A DNA stretch of 64,000 nucleotides from Diploptera punctata (taxonomy: Eukaryota > Arthropoda > Insecta > Blattodea > Blaberidae), in assembly GCA_030220185.1 (NCBI GenBank), contig JASPKZ010007541.1, positions 689,501-753,500 on the forward strand. Reading direction: 5' to 3'. The position numbers and the translations under genes are program-made. The first letter of the stretch is position 1; each line of letters begins with the position of its first letter. The notes beneath the pieces are model-generated. The model did not search any database. It was not told where the DNA came from and saw only the letters and a program-made list of their open reading frames with translations. Of the stretch, positions 21,005 to 31,440 are shown piece after piece.

Positions 21005-21495
21005 GCCTGGTATGTCCCTTTACGGCAAAGGCCTCCCTGTACAGGGGTTAAGCTCTATTGTGAGTGTCACGCGGTGAGCTACTCTGTGGTGTGAAGTTGA
21101 CTTGGATGTAGCACTTGGTTTATATACACTGTCTGTTCTGTGATTAGTTAATGCGCAGTTGGCTCTCCATCGTTCTCCAGCTTTTCCTGCATCTGGCGAC
21201 TCTGGACCATTGCGCCCCTACTCGTTCTTTGAAGAGGTTAGCCTATCGCCGTCTTGGTCTTCCGCGCTGTCTCTTGCCTGTGTACGGGTCCCACATGATT
21301 GTTTTTATTGTCCACCTATCGTCCTGTATTCTTACGACTTGGCCTCCCCACTTCCATTTTTCCTGATGGCTTGTTGTGCAGGATCAGTTGTTGAGGACAT
21401 CGCTTGGAGTGTTGTATTCGAGATTCTGTCCTTCAGAGATATGCCTAAGATTTTCCTCTCCATTATCCTTTGGCATACTTGGAGTGTGTACTAAG
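21003..21495 (-). mobile_element. LINE fragment, third C-terminal type
   Basis: The minus strand reads QRIMERKILGISLKDRISN, then IRKKWKWGGQVVRI, TGKRQRGRPRRR and FKERVGAQWSRVARCRKSWR, followed by a 3' untranslated region and a (TTA)n tail. MERxxLGxSLxDRIxN is the hallmark of another non-LTR lineage common in arthropods. The plus-strand frames 21151-21366 and 21159-21494 are shadows. Confidence 0.75.
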
Positions 21496-21540
21496 CGGTT
21501 TTAAAATTAGTAAACCTGAAGTTACTCGGGGACAAAGTGG

Positions 21541-22385
21541 AATAATGACTTGTATAAGCTGTTAGTTTATGCTGATGATGTAGTATTGTTGGCCGATAGC
21601 GAGGAGATACTAAAGGACAACACGCACACACTGTTGAGTAACACTAAGAAATTAGAATCAATAAAACTAAATATATGGTCACACCTAGAAATTCATTATA
21701 AATAATGGAAATGGACAGCTAATGACAAATGAGGGAATTTTGAGGAAGTGGCTGAATTCAAATACCTAGGAACAGTAATCACAAATAGGAATGAGATACA
21801 CAAAGAAATTAAACATAGGCTCAATTCTGGAAATGCGTGCTATTATGCATTGCAAAGACTCTTGATGTCCCAACTCCTTTCAAAAAATGTTAAACTGAAA
21901 ATATATAAAACTATTATTCTACCAGTTATACTCGTACTATATGGGTGCGAAACATGGACTCTTACTTTATGGGAGGAAAGGAGATTACGAATATTTGAGA
22001 ATAAAGTACTTAGGAAAATTTTTGGAAAAAAGAGAGATGAACAGACAGGTGAATGGAGAAGACTACATAACAATGAACTACATGGTCTTTATAGGAAGCC
22101 AGATATATTAAGAACAGTTAAGTCTCGTAGACTGCGATGGGCAGGACATGTTGCACGTATGGGAAATGAAAGACTTGCATGGAAGCTTCTTGTAGGAAAG
22201 CCAGAGGGAAAACGCCCAGTTGGTAGACCAAGAATGAGGTGGGAGAATAACATGATTTGAGGGAAGTAGATTATACAGGGAATGATTGGAAAGCTTTAGC
22301 TCAGGATAGGGATGTATGGAGAGCTTATGTCCGCGCGGCCATTAACCTACGGGTTCGATAGTGCCAGTGAGTAAGTAGGTAAGTA
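21541..22385 (+). mobile_element. LINE-A copy, best preserved C-terminal half
   Basis: Begins KLLVYADDVVLLADSEEIL (RT catalytic region), then a frameshifted stretch, and from 21748 a 170-codon open frame. After that a deletion of about 10 bases removes NINYD before REVDYTGNDW; the end is WRAYVRAAINLRVR and GTAAGTAGGTAAGTAG repeats. Confidence 0.9.
21748..22260 (+). pseudogene. LINE-A post-RT C-terminal frame
   Basis: Order of blocks: AEFKYLGTVITNRNE, LNSGNACYYALQRL, KLKIYKTIILPVI, YGCETWTL, FENKVLRKIFG, RRLRWAGHVARMGNE, PEGKRPVGRPRMRWEN. This is the C-terminal region after the RT, not a host gene. It stops early because of the small deletion near 22252. Confidence 0.85.
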
Positions 22386-23040
22386 GATATCAATTCCAGA
22401 AAAGTTTTCTTTACCAGACTTCCGTAAAATTAATTGTAACCTAAGGGTTCCATTGTGCTTGTATGGGATTTTGCTTAAAATACAGGAAATACAATGATGA
22501 TGGAATATTTCTCACCAAAAATATACTGTTATATTTATCATAAGTAATGCCACCAGTGATTTCCAAATTCGCGACAAGTGAATTTATCTACAGGATTTGG
22601 AAATCAAGAGTGGTATTTGTTAGGACTATTTAACGAATAAAATTAAGCTGTTTACTCACAAATCATTATTTAAATATATTGTTGGTATTTTAAAATATTT
22701 ATATATTTAATGTAAACGGCGATGTTTGAAAACAAATGAGAAACGATTGGTACGCTTCATCTGCTTCTTTTGTTTATCACTGCAACCAGATCATACTATT
22801 TATTGCCAAAGGAACGCAATATTGTAAGAATGCTCTCTAGTGGAGAAAAAATGAAACACATCAAACTGTATATTAATTCATTTCTGATGTCGTCTGATGT
22901 AAATATGAAAATTATATTTTTCTGGGTTGTTACCTGGGAAAAAATACTTTTAAGAAAGTGCAAACAGTGGTTTCTTTTTTTGGTGGTATAATCAATTGCT
23001 ACAAATGTATTTATATTAACTACCGCATGCGGCATGTGTT

Positions 23041-23068
23041 GACATTCATGCACTATATATACAATCTG
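23041..23068 (-). promoter_or_regulatory. Conserved TATA-like motif, unit 1
   Basis: Complement of ccagattgtatatatagtgca. The same motif lies in unit 2 at about 23472-23498 and unit 3 at about 24132-24159. Retention in three diverged units suggests function in the parent element; promoter activity is inference. Confidence 0.35.
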
Positions 23069-23471
23069 GTACCCGTATTTCTCACAGGCTCAGTCACTGC
23101 AAAATAATGGTCAGACCTGTTCAGAATATTAAAAAGGAGGAGCTTTCTTTAATATGGTAATTATAACACTGATAAATATTTCGTGAAGCACGACTCTGAT
23201 TGGTTGTAAAACAGAAATCATTTAGACGTGATTGGTCATTGACTCCCATTTGGGGCATGAGTTAAATATTCTAAATAAATCTATTCTATTCTATTGTATA
23301 AATATGTAACAAAATAAAAAACTATGTAATGTTGACTATTTAACTGATGCCCCAAATTGCTGTCAATGACCAATCATATTTCAATGAATTTTGATTTACA
23401 ACCAATCACAGTCGTTTTTCACCTCGATTTTATCACTTTTATTTTATCGCTTTCATGATATCAAGTGGCTC

Positions 23472-23498
23472 CCAGATTGTATATATAGTGCACGAATG
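23472..23498 (+). promoter_or_regulatory. Conserved TATA-like motif, unit 2
   Basis: Second occurrence of the motif described for 23041-23068, here on the plus strand. Confidence 0.35.
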
Positions 23499-24131
23499 TA
23501 ACCAGATTCTGCTTGCGAGATATAATAGAAAAATATTTGTAGCAATTGATTATATCATAAAAAAAGAAATCACTGCTTGCACTTTCTTGAAGGTATTATT
23601 TCCCAGGTATTAACATTCCAGAAAAATATAATTGACATATTTACATCATAGGACATCAGAAATTAATTAATAACATATAATGTTGGTTATAAACAGTTTG
23701 ATGTTTCATTTTTTCTCCACTATGGTGCATTCTCATAATATTGCGATTCAATTTGACAATAAATATGATCTGGTTGCAATGATGAACAAATAATAACGTT
23801 TTTCATTTGTTTTCGAACATCGCCGTTTACATTAGATATATAAATATTTAAATAACTTTATTTAAATAATGATTTGTGAGTAAACAGCTTAATTTTATTT
23901 GTTAAATAGTCCTAACAAATGCCGCTCTTAATTTCCAAATTCCCTAGACTATTTAACTCATGCCCTAAATGGGAGTCAATGACCAATCACGTTTCAATGA
24001 TTTCTGTTTTACAACCAATCAGAGTCGTGCTTCACGAAATATTACCATATTAAAGAAAGCTCCTCCTTTTTAATATTCTGAACAGGTCTGACCATTATTT
24101 TGCAGTGACTGAGCCTGTGAGAAAGACGGCT

Positions 24132-24159
24132 ACCAGATTGTATATATAGTGCATGAATG
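24132..24159 (+). promoter_or_regulatory. Conserved TATA-like motif, unit 3
   Basis: Third occurrence, plus strand, followed by gcatgaatgtcaac as in unit 1. Confidence 0.35.
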
Positions 24160-24593
24160 TCAACACACGCCGCATGCGGGAGTTAATATAAAAGCATTTG
24201 TAGCAATTGATTGTACCACCAAAAAAAGAAACCACTGTTTGCACTTTCTTAAATGTATTTTTTCCCAGGTAACAATCCAGAAAATATAATTGTCATATTT
24301 ACATCATACGACATCAGAAATGAATTAATACACAATTTGATGTGTTTCACTTTTTCTCCACTAGAGAGCATTATTACAATATTGCGTTCCTTTGGCAATA
24401 AATAGTATGATCTGATTGCAGTGATAAACAAAAGAAGCAGATGAAGCGTACCTATCGTTTCTCATTTGTTTTCAAACATCGCCGTTTACATTAAATATAT
24501 AAATATTTTAAAATAACTACAGTTAAATAATGATTTGTGAGTAAACAGCTTAATTTTATTCGTTAAATAGTCCTAACAAATACCACTCTTGAT

Positions 24594-24660
24594 TTCCAAA
24601 TTCTCTAGATAAATTCACGACTCACTTCGTGAGTCGTGAATTTATCGATAATTTGGAAAT
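24594..24660. repeat. Strong hairpin at the outer end of the triplet
   Basis: Perfect 18-bp arms 24608-24625 and 24629-24646 (gataaattcacgactcac and its complement) with a 3-base loop, enclosed by a second palindrome gatttccaaatt / aatttggaaatc. At the opposite end (about 22559-22606) the outer palindrome is kept but the inner hairpin is reduced to one degraded arm. Confidence 0.85.
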
Positions 24661-24732
24661 CACTCGTGGCGTTACTTATGAGAAATATGATTTCTTTGGT
24701 GATACTAAAATTGTATTAACATTATCAATAAA

Positions 24733-24970
24733 CCCAAATTACCAAAGTAAAAGATTAAAATAGTCAAAGCGTTTCGATAGTGAGGCTCTCATTATTAGGA
24801 GTAGTTACACATTGATATTAATCAATCAGTAACTAGTCATGATAATGATTGCCTCTATAATACCCATTCGGCAACATTCATCTTTATGATAATGATAACC
24901 TCGCTGTCGAAACGCATTGACTTTTTTAAATTATATTTTCAGTGATTTGCGTTTCATTGATAATGTGTAA
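24733..24970. mobile_element. Foldback element F1, longest copy
   Basis: Left arm aacccaaattaccaaagtaa, agtcaaagcgtttcgatagtg and right arm ctgtcgaaacgcattgactt, tcagtgatttgcgttt are imperfect complements over about 65 bp. The centre carries repeated tcatgataatgat / tatgataatgataac blocks. Confidence 0.7.
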
Positions 24971-25370
24971 TGCGAGAAATATGTAATAAATATGTACGAG
25001 TATTATCAAAATTACAAAGATACTATAAAATGTTTAATTAATTTGTTTATTCTAATGGCGGAAATATGAATCTCATCATTTTCCCAAGCGATTAAAATTT
25101 TTAATAAATATAAAGCAGTAACTTGGATCTCAGTCGTCCTGATTGCTGGAATATCAGGTTCCTGCAAGTCCTAGGATGTGCTGAGGAAAAAAGTTAGGAT
25201 TACTCCTGTAAATATAATTATAAATTGGAGTTTTAATCATTTAGGATTTATGGAAAGCCCTGTAAATAATGGATATCATTCAATAAACTCAGCCATAATT
25301 GCAAATTTTACCATCTTTCAGAAACAAATTGAAAATGAAATTAACAGAAACAACTCACTAATATTACTTT
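24971..25370. other. AT-rich spacer
   Basis: The 67-codon frame 25178-25381 runs into the MITE and has no domain. No gene supported. Confidence 0.4.
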
Positions 25371-25598
25371 TTAACCCTTAAATTCGAAATGTATCCTTTT
25401 GGATACATCAATTGGTTCAGTTAAGTTAATATTTTAAATAAATTAGAAGAAAACGAACAAATGTAAACCACATAAATGTGTGTCTAATTATACAATATAC
25501 CTAATAATAACAGTTATACAAGATTCCGTTTTCACTGCGGTCCGCCACATTCAAATAACTAACAGAAAAAAATTGTGTTTTGCCACTTTAAGGGTTAA
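25371..25598 (+). mobile_element. TTAA-flanked MITE, 220 bp, piggyBac-like
   Basis: The element 25375-25594 starts CCCTTAAA and ends TTTAAGGG and is flanked on both sides by TTAA (25371-25374 and 25595-25598). piggyBac elements duplicate TTAA and have CCC-initial termini, so a non-autonomous piggyBac relative is the likeliest call. A decayed sister lies at 8160-8327. Confidence 0.7.
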
Positions 25599-25599
25599 A

Positions 25600-25990
25600 A
25601 ATTAATAATATGTTTTTTCATTATTTAATAAAAATAGTTTTAAGATCTGTTAATATATTTACCTAATGCCTTGTATAATAAGCGATAGTTTAATTCATTA
25701 TAGTTTATAATTTTCTTTGTATTTTTTCTTTCTTTTCTTTTTATGTATAGTAGATTCCAGCTGTTATTCCGTTCTGTATTTATTCTATCATTAATTTAAT
25801 TTTAATTGTTTTCAATTTTATTGTATTATTAGACATTATTTTCATTATTATTTAGTTTGACAGATAATTAATTGCTTAGTATGACTATTATTGCAATTTA
25901 TTATATTTATATATAACATATGTTTGTCCTGGTGAGTGGAAGAGAAGGCCAAATGGCCTTAACTCAACCAGACTAAATAAATCTATTCTA
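25600..25990 (+). mobile_element. LINE 3' untranslated end
   Basis: Extremely AT-rich, ending with the ctggtgagtggaagagaagg, ggccttaactcaaccagac motif (25929-25971) and an aaataaatctattctata tail; compare 10084 and 13735. The coding part was not found. Confidence 0.5.
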
Positions 25991-27590
25991 TACTAAAATA
26001 TATTCAAATTTTATATTTCTTCAAATATTTAACATATCTACCTGAACGGAGTTTCGTAATGTATTTTCGAAATCTTTCCCCAGCGAATACAAAATTTTTA
26101 AAATGCATTTATGTAACTAAAATTGTGAAAAAAAGACACACAAATTGTACACACAAATACAGTACATCCCATTAATTTAGGCACAATCCTAAAGTCTATC
26201 ATAGCACGAAACACATTAGTCACAATATATTTCTCATTATTTTCAGGAGATAATTTTTGTCGATGAGCAGAATTTTTGAAACTGAGAAAACAATCGCTCG
26301 AAATCTCGGAACGTCATCGGTCAATACTTAAAAAAATGGATGGAGAGTTCAATTAAGCATTTGACATAATATGTAAAATATGTAATTATGTTAAAATATG
26401 TAGTATTAACAGGAATATGTAAATAAATGTTAACATGAACTTGAAATATAACCTAATTCGATAATATTTTAAGATCTCAGTCAGACACATTCCGAGGAAA
26501 AAATATGCAATTACTTTGGCTCGGAAGTTGAGGATTTTTTTTTTATTTAAGTCTGAAGACCAGGCCAAACTTAATATACATATATTTTCGGTCATAGTAG
26601 ACGAGAAAATTGTGGATTTTTTATCAATCCTTTTTGTCCTTTTTAGAAATTTATTTGGCTTATTGGTCTTTTTTAGCCTTTTTTTTAGGTGTTAACTGCT
26701 TTTTTTTTTGCAACTTTACCTTGTTTTGTCTCCATTTATACCATTTGTATAATTCAAGAATCCGTAGAATTCAGTCTCAATTCCAACTTATTTTAAAAAC
26801 ACTTTCTGGTTTTTCTTTCCAAAGACTATTCACATTGTAAATATTTATGTTCCGCGAGAAATTATTGAACCCTCATAAAAATTCCTTTATTTTTAACCAG
26901 CCTACTGATCGCCTGAATATGCATTGCAGATTCGCTGAATTCTTTCTAGGTGGGAAAAATCGTTTATATTATGTACATTCTCCAAGAACCTTCTTTTTAA
27001 TGAACATAGAATTTATTTTTCAAACCATGTTGAATTAAAAAAAAAAGAATGAAAGAAGATATATTTTCAGTAATCAATTTTTTTCGTAACGTATTCTGCA
27101 TTTCACTATAAATTTGCACTTTTAAAAAATATTTTTTTTATTCAGAATACAGTTGAAACTAAACTTACCATTTAATTTTAATTTGTTTTTACGCTTTTTC
27201 TTCAGTTTTTAGGTATTTTCAGTATATCTTTATGTAATTTTTAATGTTATTTTATAGGCATTTTATAGGACCTCAACTTCCGAGCCTAGTATTTAAATAG
27301 AAATCCGGACTGTACTGTTGAGGCTCGAGTGTAAGCTACAAAAAATATAGAGAGCCGAAGGTCTGGCAACAGCGCGAATGATTGCGATTGGCATTAACGC
27401 ATCTACCATCTTATAATCCACTTAACGGTTCTCTATGTTTTAGGAGTTGAGGTTTAACCTAAAACCCAACATTTTAAGATTGCCCTATCGATCGCAATTT
27501 CTGTTTCCTCACAACAAAAGGAAACATACTGTAAATTCTGTAAATCTTCAAAATCAGACCATATTTTCGATTTGTTGGTTTATAGCATTG
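25991..27590. other. AT-rich region with a 16-bp inverted repeat pair
   Basis: ggctcggaagttgagg at 26518-26533 is inverted exactly at 27271-27286. The 0.74 kb between is T-rich on the plus strand with clusters of tttttagcctttttttagg-like phrases. No coding signal; ORFs here are low-complexity. Confidence 0.4.
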
Positions 27591-27591
27591 T

Positions 27592-27672
27592 TTCCCAACC
27601 TGTGGTTCGCGAACCCGCAGGCAAAATATTTCGCTAAAACCTTTCCGTAATGACGGGTTCCGAGGTTGGGTC
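27592..27672. mobile_element. Small hAT-like MITE remnant
   Basis: tttcccaacctgtggttcgcg is partly inverted as gggttccgaggttggg at the other end. hAT termini often read like CAxTGTTTCCCAACC. No target duplication was confirmed. Confidence 0.35.
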
Positions 27673-27705
27673 TATTATCGTTTCCTTCATTTGTGCGGTA
27701 TTGTC

Positions 27706-27707
<2 letters not shown>

Positions 27708-27759
<52 letters not shown>

Positions 27760-27793
27760 TATTATTATTATATTATTATTATTATTATTATTT
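27708..27793. repeat. (AAT)n-(ATT)n palindromic microsatellite
   Basis: AAT triplets turn into ATT triplets at about 27759, giving a large potential cruciform. Confidence 0.9.
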
Positions 27794-28693
27794 TAAAATT
27801 AAATTAACCCTATATTGCCCCTTGTTACATGTGTAATATCGGAAATTTATAACATTATTTCCACAATAAATTAATATTTATCTGAAATGACCGATTGGCA
27901 GTTATGTAACAACGTTAGGAATGAATTTTGATATTGCTACAATGGAAATTTAGTCAGCCAGCTTCTTTGTGTTCTAACAATACTAACAACAGTACCACGA
28001 AAGTAGTTTTCTTCATAGGACTAATCATTATTTTCTGTTGGCAATTTTAAACGTTCTTAAAGTTGACTTCAGCAGAAATTAAGGGGGAAACATTCTGAGA
28101 GTACAATGGAATGCGATGGACATCGTTCCTTTTTGTGTGAGAGTTGTAAAAGACGGGAACAAAGGTTGAAATTCGCTAGCTCATACACTTGTACTTCATC
28201 CAACAATTCAGTGTGCTTGAATTTTATGATTCCCATGGTTACTGAATCTAAATTAAGGCATTACATTGCATTAACTAAGGAAATAACACAGTCCCTGGGA
28301 ATTAGAGTTTGTCATACTTTTGCTCGTGGATTCAGACCTGGCCCTGATAGATATATCCACAAATAATGACTATATTATTAAAAACAATAATAATAATAAC
28401 AACAATAATAATAATACACTCCATTACCATAGTTTAATTTCTCGATATATACGAGTATGTACCTTTTACATGCAACGTGCCACCAGGTCCTTATAGAGGC
28501 AGGATTTGTCAAGAGAGGGTTTTTGACAAAATCAATATAGGCCTACTCTAAAACAGAGGCGTCTAGAGCAGATCTCCAGAGTGCATCTTATTTTGCCATT
28601 AAATCCCCATAATCACAAGGTAATTGCCAGTATCTTTCCTTAGCCACCTATGCGATCATACAGTGTGAACTGTAGCCGCACCGTCTTTATTGC

Positions 28694-28695
<2 letters not shown>
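27794..28695. other. Spacer with an unrecognised 86-codon frame
   Basis: 28106-28366 (plus) encodes a frame starting MECDGHRSFLCESCKRRE, with five cysteines in the first half, but no family is recognised and nothing around it supports a gene. A partial S5-like block (caaggtaattgcc; gtgccaccaggtcc near 28480) suggests an old SINE. Confidence 0.3.
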
Positions 28696-28771
<76 letters not shown>

Positions 28772-28772
28772 T
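28696..28772. repeat. (CA)n-(TA)n microsatellite
   Basis: CA repeats followed by TA repeats at the 3' side of the minus-strand SINE S1. Confidence 0.9.
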
Positions 28773-29144
28773 CCCTTTACAGAGATTTAGGCGCTCTCCC
28801 CCTACAGGGAAGAATTTGAACCATGCTAATTTAGTTACTCTTGTTTCCGTATAGAGTGAGTGGCCCGTGGTCAGCGTTTCGCCTCACACTGACATTTAGG
28901 AAACCAAGGTAGTACTAGGACGGGAAAATTCGGTAAATTTTGCTTAGAGGCCTTTTCATTCAGGCTTAAGGATTTTTTACGAGCCTGAAAATCTTCAGAC
29001 TCGGGACCCACGGCTTAAAGTCCCTCCCGGAGGACTCGCTCCTTGGATTTTTTCGTCCTAAAAAATCTATCGACCCCGGCCGGGTTTGAAACCCGCGACC
29101 CTCGGGACCAGAGGTAAGGAGCATAACCACTAGTCCACCGCGGC

Positions 29145-29146
<2 letters not shown>
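28773..29146 (-). mobile_element. SINE S1 copy
   Basis: Complement of the S1 sequence: 3' part at 28773 (agagatttaggcgctctccc) to head at 29146 (ccactagtccaccgcgg). The 74-codon minus frame 28966-29190 is SINE sequence and matches the S1 frame at 14200-14400. Confidence 0.8.

Positions 29147-29176
<30 letters not shown>
29147..29176. repeat. (TA)n microsatellite
   Basis: About 14 TA units between SINE S1 and the foldback element. Confidence 0.9.
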
Positions 29177-29177
<1 letters not shown>

Positions 29178-29179
<2 letters not shown>

Positions 29180-29259
29180 GGGTAGGCCAAAAGTCAATAC
29201 CCAATACTACTGTAATAAAAGTAGAAGCAGTAATGGGTATCGACTTTTGACCCAACCTG
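29178..29259. mobile_element. 82-bp foldback MITE, mariner-like ends
   Basis: cagggtaggccaaaagtcaa is inverted as cgacttttgacccaacctg; the inner part aatacccaatactactg pairs with cagtaatgggtat. CAGGGTxGGCCAAAAGT termini are reminiscent of mariner-type elements. Confidence 0.65.
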
Positions 29260-29305
29260 CTATGATGTCGGAAAATAAATTTACAACGGTAATTTATTAT
29301 TTATT

Positions 29306-30115
29306 GACGTAGTACTATTGGGCGATACCGATGAGATGCTAATGGCCAACACGCACACACTATTGAGTAACACTAAGGAATTGGGACTGAAATTAAATAT
29401 TAATAAAACTAAATATATGGTCACAATTATAAATACATCCTAATGGAAATGGACAGCTAATGACAAATGAGGGAAATTTTGAGGAAGTGGCTGAATTCAA
29501 ATACCTAGGAACAATAATCACAAATAGGAATGAGATGCACAAAGAAATTTAACATAGGCTCAATTATAGAAATGCGTGCTATTATGCAATGCAGAGACTC
29601 TTGACGCCCCAATTCCTTTCAAAAAACGTTAAACTGAAAATGTATAAAACTATTATTCTACCAGATATATGGATGCGAATCATGGACTCTTACTTTAAGG
29701 AAGGAAAGGAGATTACGGGTATTTAAGAATACATTTCTTGGGAAAATGTTTGGACCAAAGAGAGATGAACAGACATGTGAATGGAGTAGACTTCATAACA
29801 GTGAACTACATGGTCTTTATAGGAAGCCAGATATAATAAGAACAGTTAAGTCTCGTAGACTGCGATGGGCAGGACATGTGGCACGAATGGGGAATGAAAG
29901 ACGTGCATTGAAGCTTCTTGCAGGAAACCAGAGGGAAAACTCCCAGCTAATGGACCAAGAATGAGGTGGGAGAATAACATTAACTATGATTTGAGAGAAG
30001 TAGATTACACAGGGAATGATTGGAAAACATTAGCTCAGGATAGGGATGTATGGAGGGCTTATGACCGTGCGGCCACGACCCTACGGGTTCGATAGTGCCA
30101 GTGAGTTAGTTTAAT
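29306..30115 (+). mobile_element. LINE-A copy, decayed
   Basis: Enters at VVLLGDTDEML just after YADD and runs through NINKTKYMV, the frame 29746-29964 with RRLRWAGHVARMGNE, to the 3' signature GTGCCAGTGAGTTAG. Deletion in the GRPRMRW block and many stops. Confidence 0.85.
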
Positions 30116-30323
30116 TTATGTTTTTTTATGTATACTGCGTACAACTTAGGCCGATTATATATATATATATATATATATGTAACGTCGTATCGTCTTTAAA
30201 TATTTTTACGTTAATTTTTCCGATGTTTTAATAGTTATCTGCGGTTCGGGGCGGAAACAAATCCAACAAATCAAAGATCATAAAAATCGGTCCAGCCGTT
30301 CTTGAGTTATAGCGTAAATAGTG
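30116..30323 (+). other. (TA)n plus TE-like 3' phrase
   Basis: TA repeats at 30158-30180. 30262-30308 contains ataaaaatcggtccagccg followed by ttcttgagttat, a phrase also typical of LINE 3' regions and related to 31142-31170. Confidence 0.35.
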
Positions 30324-30816
30324 TAACTAATCATCCATAAGTGTATCATAAGGATTATATACATTTATTGATGGAATATTTTGAGGAGGCTTACTGATTT
30401 CATTATAGCCTTCCTTCATTTTTTCTACGAACTTGTTGGTAGTTTGGATTCTCATCATCATAATCAAGAAGTCTCTGTATAGTAATATCATCTTGTGATA
30501 TATTACAGTCATCTTGTTTTTATTTAATTGAGGCATGGAGATTGTTTCTGTAATATTAGGCATATTATTATAACTAACAGACTTACTTACAGTTCTGTTA
30601 TTCCGTTCTTTAGGACCATCATATGTTTTTAAATTGACATTCTTCTTAAACGTAAGATTTATGTCACATAGGCCTACACCAATTTGCGGAAATTCACTTG
30701 ATATCTTATCATTCATGGTCTCTAGAACTGATTCGCCATATTGTTCAATGTCCCTTCTCGGTCCAGTTAAATTTAAATTAAGTTGCTCTCTTTCAGCCAG
30801 ATTACTTAAAACTAAT
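30324..30816 (-). CDS. Unrecognised open frame of about 163 codons
   Basis: The frame from Met at 30716 has 129 codons; it stays open 33 codons further upstream (LAEREQLNLNLTGPRRDIEQ precedes the Met), so the start is uncertain. The protein is Asn/Lys/Met-rich with no membrane segment or motif that I know. It could be an exon, a TE accessory frame, or chance in AT-rich DNA; the length is above what this base composition usually gives. Confidence 0.3.
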
Positions 30817-31119
30817 ACTTACACACGAAATTAGTATTATTATCAATATATTGAAAATAAAAATAAACATGAAACACTTAAATTATGAAATAATCAATAT
30901 TTGTAATTCAATTGAAATTCGCGGTTGCAACAAAAAGCGCAGCCACCTGGTTAAATAATAAACCAATTACCTTACACGGCCATCTGTTAGAATCGTATGG
31001 AACTCACAGATAATTGTAACTCTTTGTTAAATAATAAACAAATAATTTGTAATAAAAAAATAATGCGACTATAAATTTAGTTATAAACTTCCCTAAGTCT
31101 CAAGTTGGATCAAACTGCA
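30817..31119. other. AT-rich spacer
   Basis: Two related phrases (ttaaataataaaccaat at 30951; ttaaataataaacaaata at 31027) about 76 bp apart suggest a short duplication. No gene. Confidence 0.35.
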
Positions 31120-31212
31120 CACAGTGTGCAAAATTTTATTAAAATCGGTTCAGTAATTTAAGATGCCATCGCGGACAAACAACGTGACACGTAATTTTTA
31201 TATATTAAGATA
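31120..31212 (+). mobile_element. Non-LTR 3'-end phrase
   Basis: ttattaaaatcggttcagta, atcgcggacaaacaacgtgac and a tatatattaagat end. This phrase is familiar from RTE-type 3' ends in arthropods; the assignment is by memory of the style only. Confidence 0.4.
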
Positions 31213-31283
31213 CGTTTGCCCAGGATGATATCAAACGCTAAGCTGGATTGAAGGAGAAAATATGGGAGGCCTAGGTTACAATG

Positions 31284-31440
31284 TAGGTCCTATCTACATT
31301 TTCTTCTTCTAAATGTTGTTTTGTTATTTCTACAGTTTCTTCGATTGGGATGTTCGTGTAGAGATTTGTGACATCAGGGGATGCCATTTTTGTATTGACG
31401 TTCATGTCTATGTTTTTAATTAAGTTAGCTAGATCATAAA
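31284..31440 (-). pseudogene. Penelope-like reverse transcriptase scrap
   Basis: The minus strand reads DLANLIKNIDMNVNTKMA then SPDVTNLYTNIPIEETVEI. The phrase (S/F)DVxxLYTNIPxxE marks an early RT motif of Penelope-like elements, where the conserved Asp is the first catalytic residue (retained here). Only about 50 codons remain. Confidence 0.65.

Larger units (their letters stand above)
22507..24711. repeat. Inverted/direct triplet of 0.6-0.75-kb units
   Basis: Unit 1 (22507-23270) is the reverse complement of unit 3 (23947-24711). Unit 2 (23334-23946) is a direct, shorter copy of unit 3 joined head-to-tail to it at gactatttaact (23334 and 23947). All units share ccagattgtatatatagtgca, gtagcaattgatt, cacttttt/catttt-tctccacta, tttttcatttgtttt-cgaacatcgccg and aatgatttgtgagtaaacagc. 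Unit 2 lacks about 130 bp around the ctcctcctttttaatattc block. Small frames in units 1 and 3 (22770-22991 plus; 24249-24431 minus) correspond to each other but are broken in unit 2. Family unknown. Confidence 0.8.

Noticed and set aside
21151..21494. Two plus-strand frames of 71 and 111 codons
   Set aside because: Antisense to a recognisable LINE coding end on the minus strand.
22770..22991. Conserved short gene shared by units 1 and 3 of the triplet
   Set aside because: The peptide similarity follows from the DNA duplication; the frame is broken in unit 2 and lies opposite in direction to the TATA-like motif.
28106..28366. Small Cys-containing gene
   Set aside because: No family recognised, no splice signals or transcription context. 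Kept only as part of a spacer entry.
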